Shown here one piece after another: positions 41,204 through 49,798 of a stretch of DNA of 64,000 nucleotides. Within the stretch, counting starts at the first letter, position 1. Each line of letters begins with the position of its first letter. A model generated the notes under the pieces. That model was not told the origin of the DNA, searched no databases, and saw only the letters and a program-made list of their open reading frames with translations. The stretch is from the NCBI RefSeq assembly GCF_001905465.1, contig NZ_LISX01000023.1, positions 1 to 64,000 on the forward strand, written 5' to 3'. The DNA comes from Kitasatospora sp. CB01950. GTDB taxonomy: Bacteria > Actinomycetota > Actinomycetes > Streptomycetales > Streptomycetaceae. The position numbers and the translations under genes were made by a program.

Positions 41204-43567
41204 TCAGTCCGAGCCGAGGTACGACGCGAGGTAGCGGGCCGTCGGGCTGCCCGGGGTGGCGGTGAGGGAGGCGGGGACGCCGGTGGCGAGGACGCGGCCG
41301 CCACCGGTGCCGCCGGCGGGGCCGAGGTCGATGAGGTGGTCGGCGGTGGCGACGAGGGGGAGGTGGTGCTCGGCGAGCAGGACGGTGCCGCCGGAGTCCA
41401 CCAGGCGGTGGAGCTGGGCGGCGAGGACCTCGCTGTCGGCCGGGTGCAGGCCGGTGGTGGGCTCGTCCAGCAGGTAGAGCGTGTGCTGTCGCCGCGCGGC
41501 GTGCAACTCGGCTGCCAGTTTGACGCGTTGGGCCTCGCCGCCGGAGAGCTCGGGCGCGGGCTGGCCGAGCCGCAGGTAGCCGAGGCCGACCTGCTGGAGG
41601 ACGGTCAGGATGCGCGCCGCGGCAGGGACGTCGGCGAGGAACGGGGCGGCGTCGTCGACGGTCATCGCCAGGACGTCGGCGATGGTGGCGCCCCGGTAGG
41701 CGATCTCCAGCGTCTGTGGGTTGTAGCGGCTGCCGTGGCAGTCCGGGCACGGGTTCCACGCGGTGGGCAGGAACAGCAGTTCGACCTCGATCGAGCCCGC
41801 GCCCTCGCAGGTCGGGCAGCGACCCGACGCCACGTTGAACGAGAACCGCCCCGCGTCGTAGCCGCGCCGGCGGGCCTCCTCGGTGGCCGCGAACAGCTTG
41901 CGGACGACGTCCAGCAGGCCCGTGTACGTCGCCAGGTTGGAGCGCGGGGTACGGCCCAGCGGCGTCTGGTCGACCGTCACCACCCGGCCGACGGACGGGT
42001 CGGCGGCCGCCGCCTCGGCCGCCGCGCCCAGCAGCGTCGACTTGCCCGCGCCCGAGACGCCCGTCACCGCCGTCAGCACGCCCAGCGGCACGTCCACGTC
42101 GACACCCCGGAGGTTGTGCCGGGTGACGCCGCGCAGGCGCAGCACGCCCGACGGGGTGCGGCCCCGGGACGCGGGCGGGGGCGGGGGAGCGAAGAGGAAA
42201 CGGCGGGTGGCGGAGGAGGAGACGGAACGCAGGCCGTCCACCGGCCCGCTGTACAGGACCTCTCCGCCGCCCGCGCCCGCGCCCGGACCGACGTCGACCA
42301 GCCAGTCCGCGCCGCGGACGACCGCCATGTCGTGCTCCACCACGAACACCGAGTTGCCCGCGGCACGCAGCTCGGCGAGAACCTCGCGCAGCGCCTCGGT
42401 GTCCGCCGGGTGCAGGCCCGCCGAGGGCTCGTCCAGCACGTACACCACGCCGAACAGGCCCGAGCGCAACTGCGTTGCCAGGCGCAGGCGTTGGAACTCG
42501 CCGGTGGACAGGGTCGGGGCGGCGCGGTCGAGCGAGAGGTAACCGAGGCCGAGGCGGCGCAGCGCGGACAGGCGCTCCGCCAGGTCGGCGGTGATCAGGC
42601 CGGCCGGGCCCTCGTCGGCGGTGAACGGCTGCAGCAGCGCGGCGAGACGGTCGGCCGGCAGAGCGGCCAGACCGGTGATCGGCAGGCCCGCGAACGTCAC
42701 CGCCAGCGCCTCGGGGCGCAGCCGGTGGCCGTGGCACAGCGGGCAGGGCGACTGCTCCAGGAACGCGGCGGCCTTGGCGCGCGTCGACTCGCTGCGGGAC
42801 TCGGAGAACGCCTTCAGCACCAGCCGGCGCGCACTGCTGTACTTGCCCTGGTACGGCCGCTGGATCCGGCCCGGCTCGCGCTCCGGGTGGACCGTCACCA
42901 CCGGCTGTTCGTCCGTGAACAGGATCCACTCGCGCTCGGCGGCGGGCAGCTCCCGCCACGGCCGGTCGAGATCGTGGCCGAGCACGCCGAGGATGTCCCG
43001 CAGGTTCTTGCCCTGCCACGCGCCCGGCCAGGACGCGATCGCGCCCTCGCGGACGGACAGCGACGGGTCGGGGACCAGGGAGCGTTCGGTGGCCCGGTGC
43101 AGCACGCCCTGCCCGTGGCACTCCGGGCAGGCACCGGCCGGGGTGTTCGGCGAGAACGCGTCCGAATCGAGCCGCGCGGCGCCCGGCGGGTAGTCGCCGC
43201 ACCGCGACAGCAGCATCCGCAGCAGGTTCGACATGGTGGAGATGGTGCCCACCGAGGAACGCGAGGACGGCGCCGAACGGCGCTGCTCCAACGCCACCGC
43301 CGGAGGCATGCCCGTCACCGCGTCCACCCGCGGCGCCTCGACCTGCCGCAACAGCCGCCGCGCGTACGGCGAGACGGACTCCAGGTAGCGGTGCTGCGCC
43401 TCCGCGAACAGCGTCCCGAACGCCAGCGAGGACTTCCCCGACCCCGACACGCCCGTGAACGCCACCACCGCCCCGCGCGGCACCGCCACCGCCACGTCCC
43501 GCAGGTTGTGCACCCGCGCGCCGCGCACCCGCACCATGCCGTCGTCGTCGATCTCCGTGCCGCTCAC
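41204..43567 (-). CDS. UvrA-like ABC ATPase (UvrA2/DrrC type)
   Basis: The 787-residue protein resembles UvrA with two ABC modules: Walker A GVSGSGKSS and GVSGAGKST, signatures LSTGEFQRLRLA and LSGGEAQRVKLA, Walker B VLDEPSAGLHP and LLDEPTTGLHP, and zinc-finger Cys pairs (CPECHGQG, CPLCHGHR, CPTCEGAG, CPDCHGSR). It is about 160 residues shorter than housekeeping UvrA and appears to lack the UvrB-binding region, as in UvrA2 and the daunorubicin self-resistance protein DrrC. Such proteins protect DNA from bound drugs. The GTG at 43567 is used; an ATG 10 codons inside is possible. Confidence 0.93.
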   Translation of the reverse strand: MSGTEIDDDGMVRVRGARVHNLRDVAVAVPRGAVVAFTGVSGSGKSSLAFGTLFAEAQHRYLESVSPYARRLLRQVEAPRVDAVTGMPPAVALEQRRSAPSSRSSVGTISTMSNLLRMLLSRCGDYPPGAARLDSDAFSPNTPAGACPECHGQGVLHRATERSLVPDPSLSVREGAIASWPGAWQGKNLRDILGVLGHDLDRPWRELPAAEREWILFTDEQPVVTVHPEREPGRIQRPYQGKYSSARRLVLKAFSESRSESTRAKAAAFLEQSPCPLCHGHRLRPEALAVTFAGLPITGLAALPADRLAALLQPFTADEGPAGLITADLAERLSALRRLGLGYLSLDRAAPTLSTGEFQRLRLATQLRSGLFGVVYVLDEPSAGLHPADTEALREVLAELRAAGNSVFVVEHDMAVVRGADWLVDVGPGAGAGGGEVLYSGPVDGLRSVSSSATRRFLFAPPPPPASRGRTPSGVLRLRGVTRHNLRGVDVDVPLGVLTAVTGVSGAGKSTLLGAAAEAAAADPSVGRVVTVDQTPLGRTPRSNLATYTGLLDVVRKLFAATEEARRRGYDAGRFSFNVASGRCPTCEGAGSIEVELLFLPTAWNPCPDCHGSRYNPQTLEIAYRGATIADVLAMTVDDAAPFLADVPAAARILTVLQQVGLGYLRLGQPAPELSGGEAQRVKLAAELHAARRQHTLYLLDEPTTGLHPADSEVLAAQLHRLVDSGGTVLLAEHHLPLVATADHLIDLGPAGGTGGGRVLATGVPASLTATPGSPTARYLASYLGSD

Positions 43568-43576
43568 CGGGCCACG

Positions 43577-44026
43577 TTACCCCGCGAGAGCGGCCTGGCC
43601 TGCGAGGTTGGCGAGCGCGGTGGTGAAGCGGGCCTCGGTGTCGCGGGCCGTTCGGCCATGCAGGAACAGCGCGAGCAGGCCGGTGAAACGTTCGCGCTGG
43701 ACGACCCGGACGCGGCCGTCGCCGAGATCGGCGATCAGGTAGGAGTGCGTGTTGTCGAGCAGACCGGGCAGCAGGAGACGGCCGGCGCGGGTGAGTTCAC
43801 GGCCCGCGGCGACGACGGTCAGCACCGGGTGGAAGGTCAGCTCGCGGCCGGAGGCGGTGCGGATCACCTCGGTCTGGCGGGCGCCGACGGCGAGTTCGCC
43901 CTCGACCCGCACCACCACCGGGTGCCACTGCGGAAAGCGGGCGTGGTCGGTCAGCAGCCGCCAGACGGCCTCCGGGGTGCCCCGGAACTCGGCCTCGGCG
44001 CGAACCTCGCAGCTGAACAGGCTCAT
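43577..44026 (-). CDS. SRPBCC (polyketide cyclase/dehydrase-like) protein
   Basis: The 149-residue protein has the START/SRPBCC pattern (CEVRAEAEFRGTPEAVWRLLTDHARFPQWHP at 5-36, split) with a C-terminal helix after RFTTALANLAGQ. It probably binds a hydrophobic ligand in a cavity; the ligand is unknown. It lies 31 bases after the TetR gene in the same orientation and ends 9 bases before the UvrA-like gene starts, so the three may share a transcript. Confidence 0.87.
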   Translation of the reverse strand: MSLFSCEVRAEAEFRGTPEAVWRLLTDHARFPQWHPVVVRVEGELAVGARQTEVIRTASGRELTFHPVLTVVAAGRELTRAGRLLLPGLLDNTHSYLIADLGDGRVRVVQRERFTGLLALFLHGRTARDTEARFTTALANLAGQAALAG

Positions 44027-44057
44027 GACGGTCTCCCCCTGGTGAATCGTCGGATCT

Positions 44058-44615
44058 TCAACGGTGGCGCGCCAGCGTGGCGTCGACCACGGCGCGGGCG
44101 TAGTGGGCGTCGACCGGGTCGCCGGTGATCAGCACCCGGTAGTAGAGCGGGCCGACCAACTGATCGAGGATCAGCGCGGGATCGGCGTCCGCCGGGAGGT
44201 CGCCGCGGGCGGCGGCCCGGTCGAGCAGCTCGGCGGCGGCGGTGCGACGCTGCGCCCACAGGGCGTGCAGGGCGTCGCCGAGTTCCGGGTGGCGGGTGCC
44301 GGCGGCGACCAACTCGGCTACCAGGGAACGGGTTTCGGGCCGTCGCAGGCCAGTGGCGATCGCGGCGAGAGTGTCGGCCAGATCGGCCCGGAGGTCGCCG
44401 GTCTCCCGGATCGGCGCGGTCTCGAACATGGTGGCGAAGGCGGCCACCACCAGATGGTCCTTGGTCGGCCAGCGCCGGTACACGGTGGTCCGGGCCACCT
44501 CGGCCCGGGCGGCGGCCTCGTCCAGCGCGAAGCCCGCGTAGCCGCGTTCGCGCAGCAGTCCGCGAGCCGCGTCCAGCACCTTGGCGTCGACGCCGGTGTC
44601 GCGGGGCCTGGCCAT
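44058..44615 (-). CDS. TetR-family transcriptional regulator
   Basis: The 185-residue protein has a TetR helix-turn-helix (DAKVLDAARGLLRERGYAGFALDEAAARAEVARTTVYRRWPTKDHL in residues 10-55, split) and a TetR C-terminal domain of the TetR_C_16-like type (ADADPALILDQLVGPLYYRVLITGDP). The ATG at 44613-44615 follows GGGAGGTGG. A good TetR operator is centred 29 bases upstream of it. SRPBCC and the UvrA-like gene follow in the same orientation and are likely targets. Confidence 0.92.
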   Translation of the reverse strand: MARPRDTGVDAKVLDAARGLLRERGYAGFALDEAAARAEVARTTVYRRWPTKDHLVVAAFATMFETAPIRETGDLRADLADTLAAIATGLRRPETRSLVAELVAAGTRHPELGDALHALWAQRRTAAAELLDRAAARGDLPADADPALILDQLVGPLYYRVLITGDPVDAHYARAVVDATLARHR

Positions 44616-44632
44616 GGGTCCACCTCCCGATT

Positions 44633-44655
44633 CCGCTACGCGTGTTTCGTAACGG
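44633..44655. promoter_or_regulatory. Palindromic TetR-type operator
   Basis: CCGCTACG-N7-CGTAACGG is a near-perfect inverted repeat (8+8 half-sites, one mismatch) 18 bp upstream of the TetR start codon. A second TTCCGCTAC half-site recurs inverted at 44695-44703, giving a possible looped pair. Autoregulation of the TetR gene is predicted. Confidence 0.75.
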
Positions 44656-44974
44656 GATGAGGCTAGTGGGGGCGGCGGCGATTGCGCAACGCGTGTAGCG
44701 GAATGGGGGTACGGGTCGCGCGGGCGGATGGCGGTCCGGCGGCGGGTGGGGGCGCGTGGGTCGACGGCGGATGGTCGCGGGGTGGTGCGGTCGGTTCCGC
44801 GGGCGTCGGTGCGGTGTGCGATGCGGTGCGGGTCGATGACCTGCGCAGGGCCTCGCGCGCGCTGTCCGCGCGGCCGAAGGCCGGTGGAGCCGAACACCGT
44901 GGCGGGGCCGGAGCCTTGGCGGTCGGTGGCGGTGGAGGGGCTCTCCCGGCAGGGGTATTGGTGCCGGGCGGTGG
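44656..44974. other. Intergenic region without recognised gene
   Basis: About 320 bp between the TetR operator and the LysR stop codon contain no frame with coding character and no clear hairpin apart from the inverted half-site at 44695-44703. The region is pyrimidine-poor on this strand with repeated GCGGGTC-like words. Confidence 0.5.
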
Positions 44975-45856
44975 TCAAGAAGGCGGTGTCCAGGACCAGT
45001 TGACGAGCATCTCGCGCATCAGGGCCGCCGCGGGCGACAGGCGGGCGGTGGTGGACCAGTGGAGGGTGAGGGTGCGGCGGCAGGCGGGGGTGGTGACGGG
45101 GAGGAGGGCGAGGGGGAGCCGGGCCGCGGTGCGGCGGCCGACGGCGGGGATCAGGCCGACGCCCAGGTCGGCGGCGATCAGGTCGGCGACGGCGGCGAGT
45201 TCGTCGCTCTCGCAGACGATGCGCGGCGGGTGGCCGAGGGCGGTGAAGAGGTGGTCGAGGAGACGGCGGTTCCAGTGGCCGGGGCGAGCGGTGATGAACG
45301 GGAGCGCGGCGAGGTCGGCGAGGTCGACGGATTCGCGGTCGGCCAGCGGGTGCCCGTCGGGGACGGCCAGGAAGACCGGCTCGTCGAGGAGTCGGGCGCT
45401 GTGCAGGCCGTCGGTGCGGATCGGCTGCGAGGCGACGCACAGGTCGACCTCCTGGGCCCTGAGCTGACGGACCATCAGATCGACCGAGAGCTGCCGCAGT
45501 TCGACCTCGGCGGCCGGGTGGGCGCGCTTGAACGCGGCGAGCGGCGCGGTGAACGTCAGGAAGGTCTCGGACGCCAGCCGGACCGTCCCGAAGCCGTCGC
45601 CCGCCGCCTCCGCCACGGCCCGCCGTCCGGCCTCCAACTCGCCGAGGCAGCGCTCCGCGTAGCCGCGGAAGAGTCGGCCCGCCTCGTTCAGGCGCAGCCG
45701 GCCGACGCGGTCGAACAGCGGGGTGCCGAGTTCGTCCTCCAGCCGGGCGATGGTGCGGCTCAACGAGGGCTGGGCGACGCGGAGTTCCTCGGCGGCCCGG
45801 CTCAGGTGCTCCAACCGCGCCACCACCAGGAACTGGGTCAGTGCGTGCAGGTCCAT
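44975..45856 (-). CDS. LysR-family transcriptional regulator
   Basis: The 293-residue protein has the LysR N-terminal helix-turn-helix (LTQFLVVARLEHLSRAAEELRVAQPSLSRTIARLE in residues 5-40, split) and an effector-binding domain. The ATG at 45854-45856 gives the canonical MDLHALTQF start. It is divergent from a small membrane protein that is followed by a multicopper oxidase; the 148-bp gap contains an A/T-rich stretch with CAATATTG around 45909, a plausible LysR binding region. The oxidase operon is the natural target. Confidence 0.94.
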   Translation of the reverse strand: MDLHALTQFLVVARLEHLSRAAEELRVAQPSLSRTIARLEDELGTPLFDRVGRLRLNEAGRLFRGYAERCLGELEAGRRAVAEAAGDGFGTVRLASETFLTFTAPLAAFKRAHPAAEVELRQLSVDLMVRQLRAQEVDLCVASQPIRTDGLHSARLLDEPVFLAVPDGHPLADRESVDLADLAALPFITARPGHWNRRLLDHLFTALGHPPRIVCESDELAAVADLIAADLGVGLIPAVGRRTAARLPLALLPVTTPACRRTLTLHWSTTARLSPAAALMREMLVNWSWTPPS

Positions 45857-46004
45857 CGCTGCTCCCCGTCCGGTGCCGCCCGGCCATGCCCGCAGTGGCA
45901 TAACCCCATAGCAATATTGATCTTAGACGGGACAGCAGTCGGGGCATAACGTCGGGAGGGCGACAAGTTCCGTCTGCAGTAGAAGAGTTGAGGGAGTTCC
46001 CGGC

Positions 46005-46430
46005 ATGGCTGTGTCAATCGTCCCCGAACGTCGGGCCAGGACCGGCCCCGCCGGGCAGGTGGTGCGCGTGCTGGCGGCCGTGCACACGGTGGCGGTTTTT
46101 GGGCAGCCGGTGTTCGCCGGCGTGTACCTGAGCGGGTCCTACGACGGCCTCGGCTGGCACCTGGCCGGGGCGAACGCCGTCACCAGCCTCGGTTACCTCC
46201 AGCTGATCGCCGTCATGGTGCTGTGGTTCCGCAGCCGGATCAGCTGGCCGCTGATCGGCACCGCCCTGGTGGTGGTCGCCGAGACCGTGCAGTACTTCGC
46301 CGGACTCGACGGCGTGCTCTGGCTGCACCTGCCGCTCGGCGTGGCGACCGTCGTGGGGATCACCGTCCTCACCATCGCCGTGCTGCGCGTCCCGCTGCCC
46401 GGCCGGGTGCGGGAGGCGCGCGGTGAGTGA
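46005..46430 (+). CDS. Small four-helix membrane protein
   Basis: The 141-residue protein has about four hydrophobic helices (near 20-42, 54-74, 78-95 and 105-125) and a basic tail. I do not recognise the family. The ATG at 46005 follows GAGGGAG. It overlaps the start of the multicopper oxidase gene by 8 bases, so the two are translationally coupled; the membrane protein may help anchor or supply the exported oxidase. It is divergent from a LysR gene. Confidence 0.8.
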   Translation: MAVSIVPERRARTGPAGQVVRVLAAVHTVAVFGQPVFAGVYLSGSYDGLGWHLAGANAVTSLGYLQLIAVMVLWFRSRISWPLIGTALVVVAETVQYFAGLDGVLWLHLPLGVATVVGITVLTIAVLRVPLPGRVREARGE

Positions 46431-48012
46431 GCGTCAACTCGGCTTCAGCAGGCGGCAGGTGCTCGCGTTCGGCGGCGCGTTCGGGCTGCTGACGGCGGGC
46501 GGCCTGGCCTCGGCCGCGGCGCTCGCGCACCGGCCGGCCGGCACCGGCGCCCTGCTGCGCAGCGCGATCGCGCTGCCGCCCGCGTTCCAGGTGCCGCTGC
46601 CGCGACCGCAGGTGCTGGCGCCGGTGTCCACCGCGGGCGGCGTGGACCGGTACGAGATCACCCAGCGGGAGGCGGTCGCCGAGATCCTGCCCGGCGTGCG
46701 CACCCCGGTGTGGACGTACGGCGGCAGCTTCCCCGGCCCGACGATCGAGGCCCGGCGCGGCCGCCCCACCGTGGTGACGCACCGCAACGAGCTGCCCGTC
46801 CCCACCGTCGTCCACCTGCACGGCGGACGCACCCCCGCCGAATCCGACGGATACCCCACCGACCTTGTACTGCCCGGGAGTTGGACGGAGTCGGGCGGCC
46901 ACCACCACGGCGGCGGGATGGCGGACCCGCGGGCCGTGCAGAGCCGGGTGGTGCGCGAGTACACCTTCCCCAACGAGCAGCGCGCCACCATGCTCTGGTA
47001 CCACGACCACCGGATGGACTTCACCGCGCCCGCGATCTGGCGCGGCCTGGCCGGGCTGCACATCATCCGCGACGACCGCGAGAAGGAGCTGGAACTCCCC
47101 GACGGCGAGCGGGAGTTGCCGCTGGTGATCACCGACCGGGCGTTCCGTGCCGACGGGAGCCTGGACTACCCGTCGCTGGACCCCGGGCTGCGCGACCGCC
47201 CGGGCGTCCAGGAGCCTTACATGGCAGGGGTGTTGGGCGATGTGATCCTGGTCAACGGCGCGCCGTGGCCGGTGCACGAGGTGGCGGCGGTGCGGCACCG
47301 GCTGCGGGTGCTGAACGCGTCCAACGCCCGGCACTACGAGCTGGAGGCGGTCGACCAGGACGGGCGGGCGCTGGAACTGGTGCAGATCGGCGCCGACCAG
47401 GGCCTGCTGGCCGCGCCCGTGACGCACCGCCGGCTGCCGCTCGCGCCGGCCGAACGCTACGACCTGCTGGTCGACTTCGGGACGGTGCCGGTGGGCGGAA
47501 CGGTCCGGCTGCGCAACCGCCTGGGCAGCGGGCGGACCCGGGAGGTGATGGCGTTCCGGGTGGTGCGGGCTCAGCGCGAGGACACCCGGGTGCCGTCGGC
47601 GCCGGCCACCGACCTGCCGCCGTGGCGGCGCGAAGACGCCGTGCGGACAAGGGAGTTCGCGTTCCGGGCGGGCAAGATGGGCGAGGGCCACGGCTGGCTG
47701 ATCGGCGGCCGCCCGTTCGACCCGGCGCGCGAGGACGTGAGCGTCCGGCTCGGCGACGTCGAGGTGTGGCGGCTGATCGCGGACGTCCACCACCCCGTCC
47801 ACCTGCACCTGGTGGGCTTCCGAATCCTGAGCCGGGGCGGCCGCGCGCCGCTGCCGCACGACGCCGGACTGAAGGACACCGTCTCGTTGCGGCCCGGTGA
47901 GGCCGCCGAGATCATCACCGGCTTCGACGGCTACCGGGGCCGGTACCTGTTCCACTGCCACAACGCGGAGCACGAGGACATGGGGATGATGGCGAACCTG
48001 GAGGTACGGTGA
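46423..48012 (+). CDS. Tat-exported multicopper oxidase (bilirubin oxidase/CotA-like)
   Basis: The 529-residue protein has a twin-arginine signal (GFSRRQVLAFGGAFG, residues 7-21) and all four copper-ligand blocks: HLHGG, WYHDHRMD, HHPVHLHLVGF and HCHNAEHEDMGM, the last with the T1 Cys, His and axial Met. The three-cupredoxin layout fits the CotA/bilirubin oxidase branch. It oxidises phenols, metals or pigments while reducing oxygen to water in the extracytoplasmic space; the substrate is undetermined. The GTG start overlaps the end of the upstream membrane protein gene by 8 bases. Confidence 0.94.
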   Translation: MSERQLGFSRRQVLAFGGAFGLLTAGGLASAAALAHRPAGTGALLRSAIALPPAFQVPLPRPQVLAPVSTAGGVDRYEITQREAVAEILPGVRTPVWTYGGSFPGPTIEARRGRPTVVTHRNELPVPTVVHLHGGRTPAESDGYPTDLVLPGSWTESGGHHHGGGMADPRAVQSRVVREYTFPNEQRATMLWYHDHRMDFTAPAIWRGLAGLHIIRDDREKELELPDGERELPLVITDRAFRADGSLDYPSLDPGLRDRPGVQEPYMAGVLGDVILVNGAPWPVHEVAAVRHRLRVLNASNARHYELEAVDQDGRALELVQIGADQGLLAAPVTHRRLPLAPAERYDLLVDFGTVPVGGTVRLRNRLGSGRTREVMAFRVVRAQREDTRVPSAPATDLPPWRREDAVRTREFAFRAGKMGEGHGWLIGGRPFDPAREDVSVRLGDVEVWRLIADVHHPVHLHLVGFRILSRGGRAPLPHDAGLKDTVSLRPGEAAEIITGFDGYRGRYLFHCHNAEHEDMGMMANLEVR

Positions 48013-48058
48013 GACGCCTGCGCGCCGCGGGGGCGCGGGCGGGACGGCGGAGGCAGTG

Positions 48059-48478
48059 ATGTATCACGCGATCACCCGGGCGAAGGTCCGCTCGCTGTGG
48101 CGGCGGATCGGGGCCGGGGACTACCTGGCGGCGGTGGAGACGGCCGCGCCGGACGTGCGGTTCCGGTTCGTCGGCGACACGCCGGTGAGCGCGGAGCTGA
48201 CCGGGCGCGACGCGTTCGAGGACTGGTTCCGGGCGCTGTTCGCACGCTTCCCCGGCCTGCGGCTGACACTCCGCGACGTGGTGGTCCGGGGCTGGCCCTG
48301 GCGGACCACCGTGGTGGTGCGGCTGGACGTCGAGGCCACGCTCGCCGACGGCACGGCCTACCGCAACGAGGCGGTGCAGTGGCTGACGCTGCGCTGGGGC
48401 CGGATGACCACGGACGAGGTGTTCGAGGACACCAAGGCGCTGGACGAGGCGTGCCGGCGACAGGCGGCGGCGTCCTGA
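48059..48478 (+). CDS. SnoaL-like/NTF2-fold protein
   Basis: The 139-residue protein has the NTF2-like pattern: an N-terminal helix, then DVRFRFVGDTPVSAELTGRDAFEDWFRALFARFPGL and VEATLADGTAYRNEAVQWLTLRWGRM. The SnoaL-like group includes small isomerases, cyclases and ligand-binding proteins; no specific function can be assigned. The ATG at 48059 has GGAGG just upstream; a GTG one codon earlier is possible. It lies 46 bases after the multicopper oxidase gene and may be in its operon. The 75-bp gap to the next stop codon contains imperfect direct repeats. Confidence 0.8.
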   Translation: MYHAITRAKVRSLWRRIGAGDYLAAVETAAPDVRFRFVGDTPVSAELTGRDAFEDWFRALFARFPGLRLTLRDVVVRGWPWRTTVVVRLDVEATLADGTAYRNEAVQWLTLRWGRMTTDEVFEDTKALDEACRRQAAAS

Positions 48479-48553
48479 GCAGTCGTCCGACGAGGTCGGC
48501 GAGGTTCGCGGGGCCGGCGGCGGTGCCCTGAGCGGCGGCGTCCTGGCCGACCG

Positions 48554-49621
48554 TCAGGCGAGGTTCGCGGGGGAGGAGGCACCGGCCGCCAGCAGGTGGG
48601 GCCGGCCGGTGCCGTCCGCGGGGACGGACCAGAGGTCGGTGGCACGGCCGTCCTGCGCGGGGAGGGCGTAGGCGAGCGTCCCGGCGTCCAGCCAGGCCGC
48701 CTGGTCGTCGACGGAGCGGGTCTCGGCGACGGCGTGTTCGTGCAGGTCGGCGAGGTCGAGGACGTACAGCCGCCAGGGGTCGGCAGTCCCGGGGGAGACC
48801 CGCTTCTTGAAGGCGATCCGGGTCCCGTCGGGCGACAGCGCCGGGCACTCGACGTTCTCCCGCAGCGCGTGCGCCGACCAGGCCCGCAGGTCGCCCTCGA
48901 CGAGGTGGGTGCGGCCGCCGACCGAGACGGTGGCGTAGAAGCGGTTGTCGTCGGCGGCGAAGCTGACGCTCCAGAAGTTCCGCGGGTCGCTGTCGCCCGG
49001 GCGGTCGCCGTCGATGGTCAGCGGGATGGTCTCGATCGACCGGACCAGCGAGCCGGTGCGCAGGTCGAGGACCGACGTGCGGGTCCCGAACCCGGTGGCG
49101 GCGTAGGAGCGCCCGGTCGCGAAGGTCGTCCAGGACAGCACCTGCCCGGACGGGGAGACCCGGGCCAGGCTCGGAGTGCCCGGCAGGACGAAGGTGTGCA
49201 GCCGGTGGAAGTGCCGGTCGTAGACCACCGCCTCGGTGCAGGGGGGCCGGCCCGGCTTGGTGCGCAGGCACAGCGCCCGGTCGCCCGCCGCGTAGAAGCG
49301 CTCGCAGGACGGGCCGCCGGCCACCGCCGACCCGCCGTCGCGGTGCGGGGCGCGGGCGATCCGGCCGGAGGCGGCGTCGCGGTAGTACAGGCCGGGCTCG
49401 TCGAGGGTGAACGTCGCGTCCGCCCGGACGATCCGGTGCGGGCCGTCCCGTTGGCAGGTGTGCAGGGCGAACCCGACGGCCGAGCCGAGCAGCGTGACCA
49501 CGACCACCAGCAGGACCACCAGGCGGGCCGCGGGCGCCGGACGCTCCTCCGTGAAGTCCGGTGAGGGGACGGGTTCCAGGGCTGCCTCGAACACGTCCGC
49601 TGGTGTGGTGTCGGTCGTCAT
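48554..49621 (-). CDS. Membrane-anchored beta-propeller-like (TolB/PD40-type) protein
   Basis: The 355-residue protein has a cytoplasmic N-terminus, one transmembrane helix (about 33-53, LVVLLVVVVTLLGSAVGFAL) and a large extracytoplasmic domain with WD40/PD40-like beta-propeller blades, e.g. ALSPDGTRIAFKKR, SPSGQVLSW and SVDDQAAWLDAGTLAYALPA. Cysteines HTCQRDG, GPSCERF and ECPALS may form disulfides. TolB-type propellers usually bind other proteins. The ATG at 49619-49621 is clear. It is divergent from the TetR regulator of the carotenoid oxygenase gene but shows no obvious functional link. Confidence 0.82.
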   Translation of the reverse strand: MTTDTTPADVFEAALEPVPSPDFTEERPAPAARLVVLLVVVVTLLGSAVGFALHTCQRDGPHRIVRADATFTLDEPGLYYRDAASGRIARAPHRDGGSAVAGGPSCERFYAAGDRALCLRTKPGRPPCTEAVVYDRHFHRLHTFVLPGTPSLARVSPSGQVLSWTTFATGRSYAATGFGTRTSVLDLRTGSLVRSIETIPLTIDGDRPGDSDPRNFWSVSFAADDNRFYATVSVGGRTHLVEGDLRAWSAHALRENVECPALSPDGTRIAFKKRVSPGTADPWRLYVLDLADLHEHAVAETRSVDDQAAWLDAGTLAYALPAQDGRATDLWSVPADGTGRPHLLAAGASSPANLA

Positions 49622-49763
49622 GAGGGTTCCCTTCGGGCAGGACGGTTCCCCGGAGATTAGTTGAAAGGAAAGTTTCCTACCAGTAAGTCACGAGCAGATC
49701 GCCACCACGAACTTCCGTGCGGGAACGGGAGGCTGACGTGGCAACGGATTGTCGGAAAGTGTG

Positions 49764-49778
49764 GGTAACGCTGTTACC
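49764..49778. promoter_or_regulatory. Palindromic operator upstream of TetR/carotenoid oxygenase
   Basis: GGTAAC-GCT-GTTACC is a perfect 6+6 inverted repeat with a 3-bp spacer, 20 bp upstream of the TetR GTG. GTTACC recurs at 49793-49798 and GTAG-G-CTAC at 49780-49788, so more than one TetR dimer may bind. Autoregulation is predicted. Confidence 0.7.
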
Positions 49779-49798
49779 GGTAGGCTACGGTGTTACCC

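Noticed and set aside
41204..43567. Housekeeping UvrA of nucleotide excision repair
   Set aside because: It is too short, seems to lack the UvrB-interacting region and sits with TetR and SRPBCC genes rather than with repair genes.
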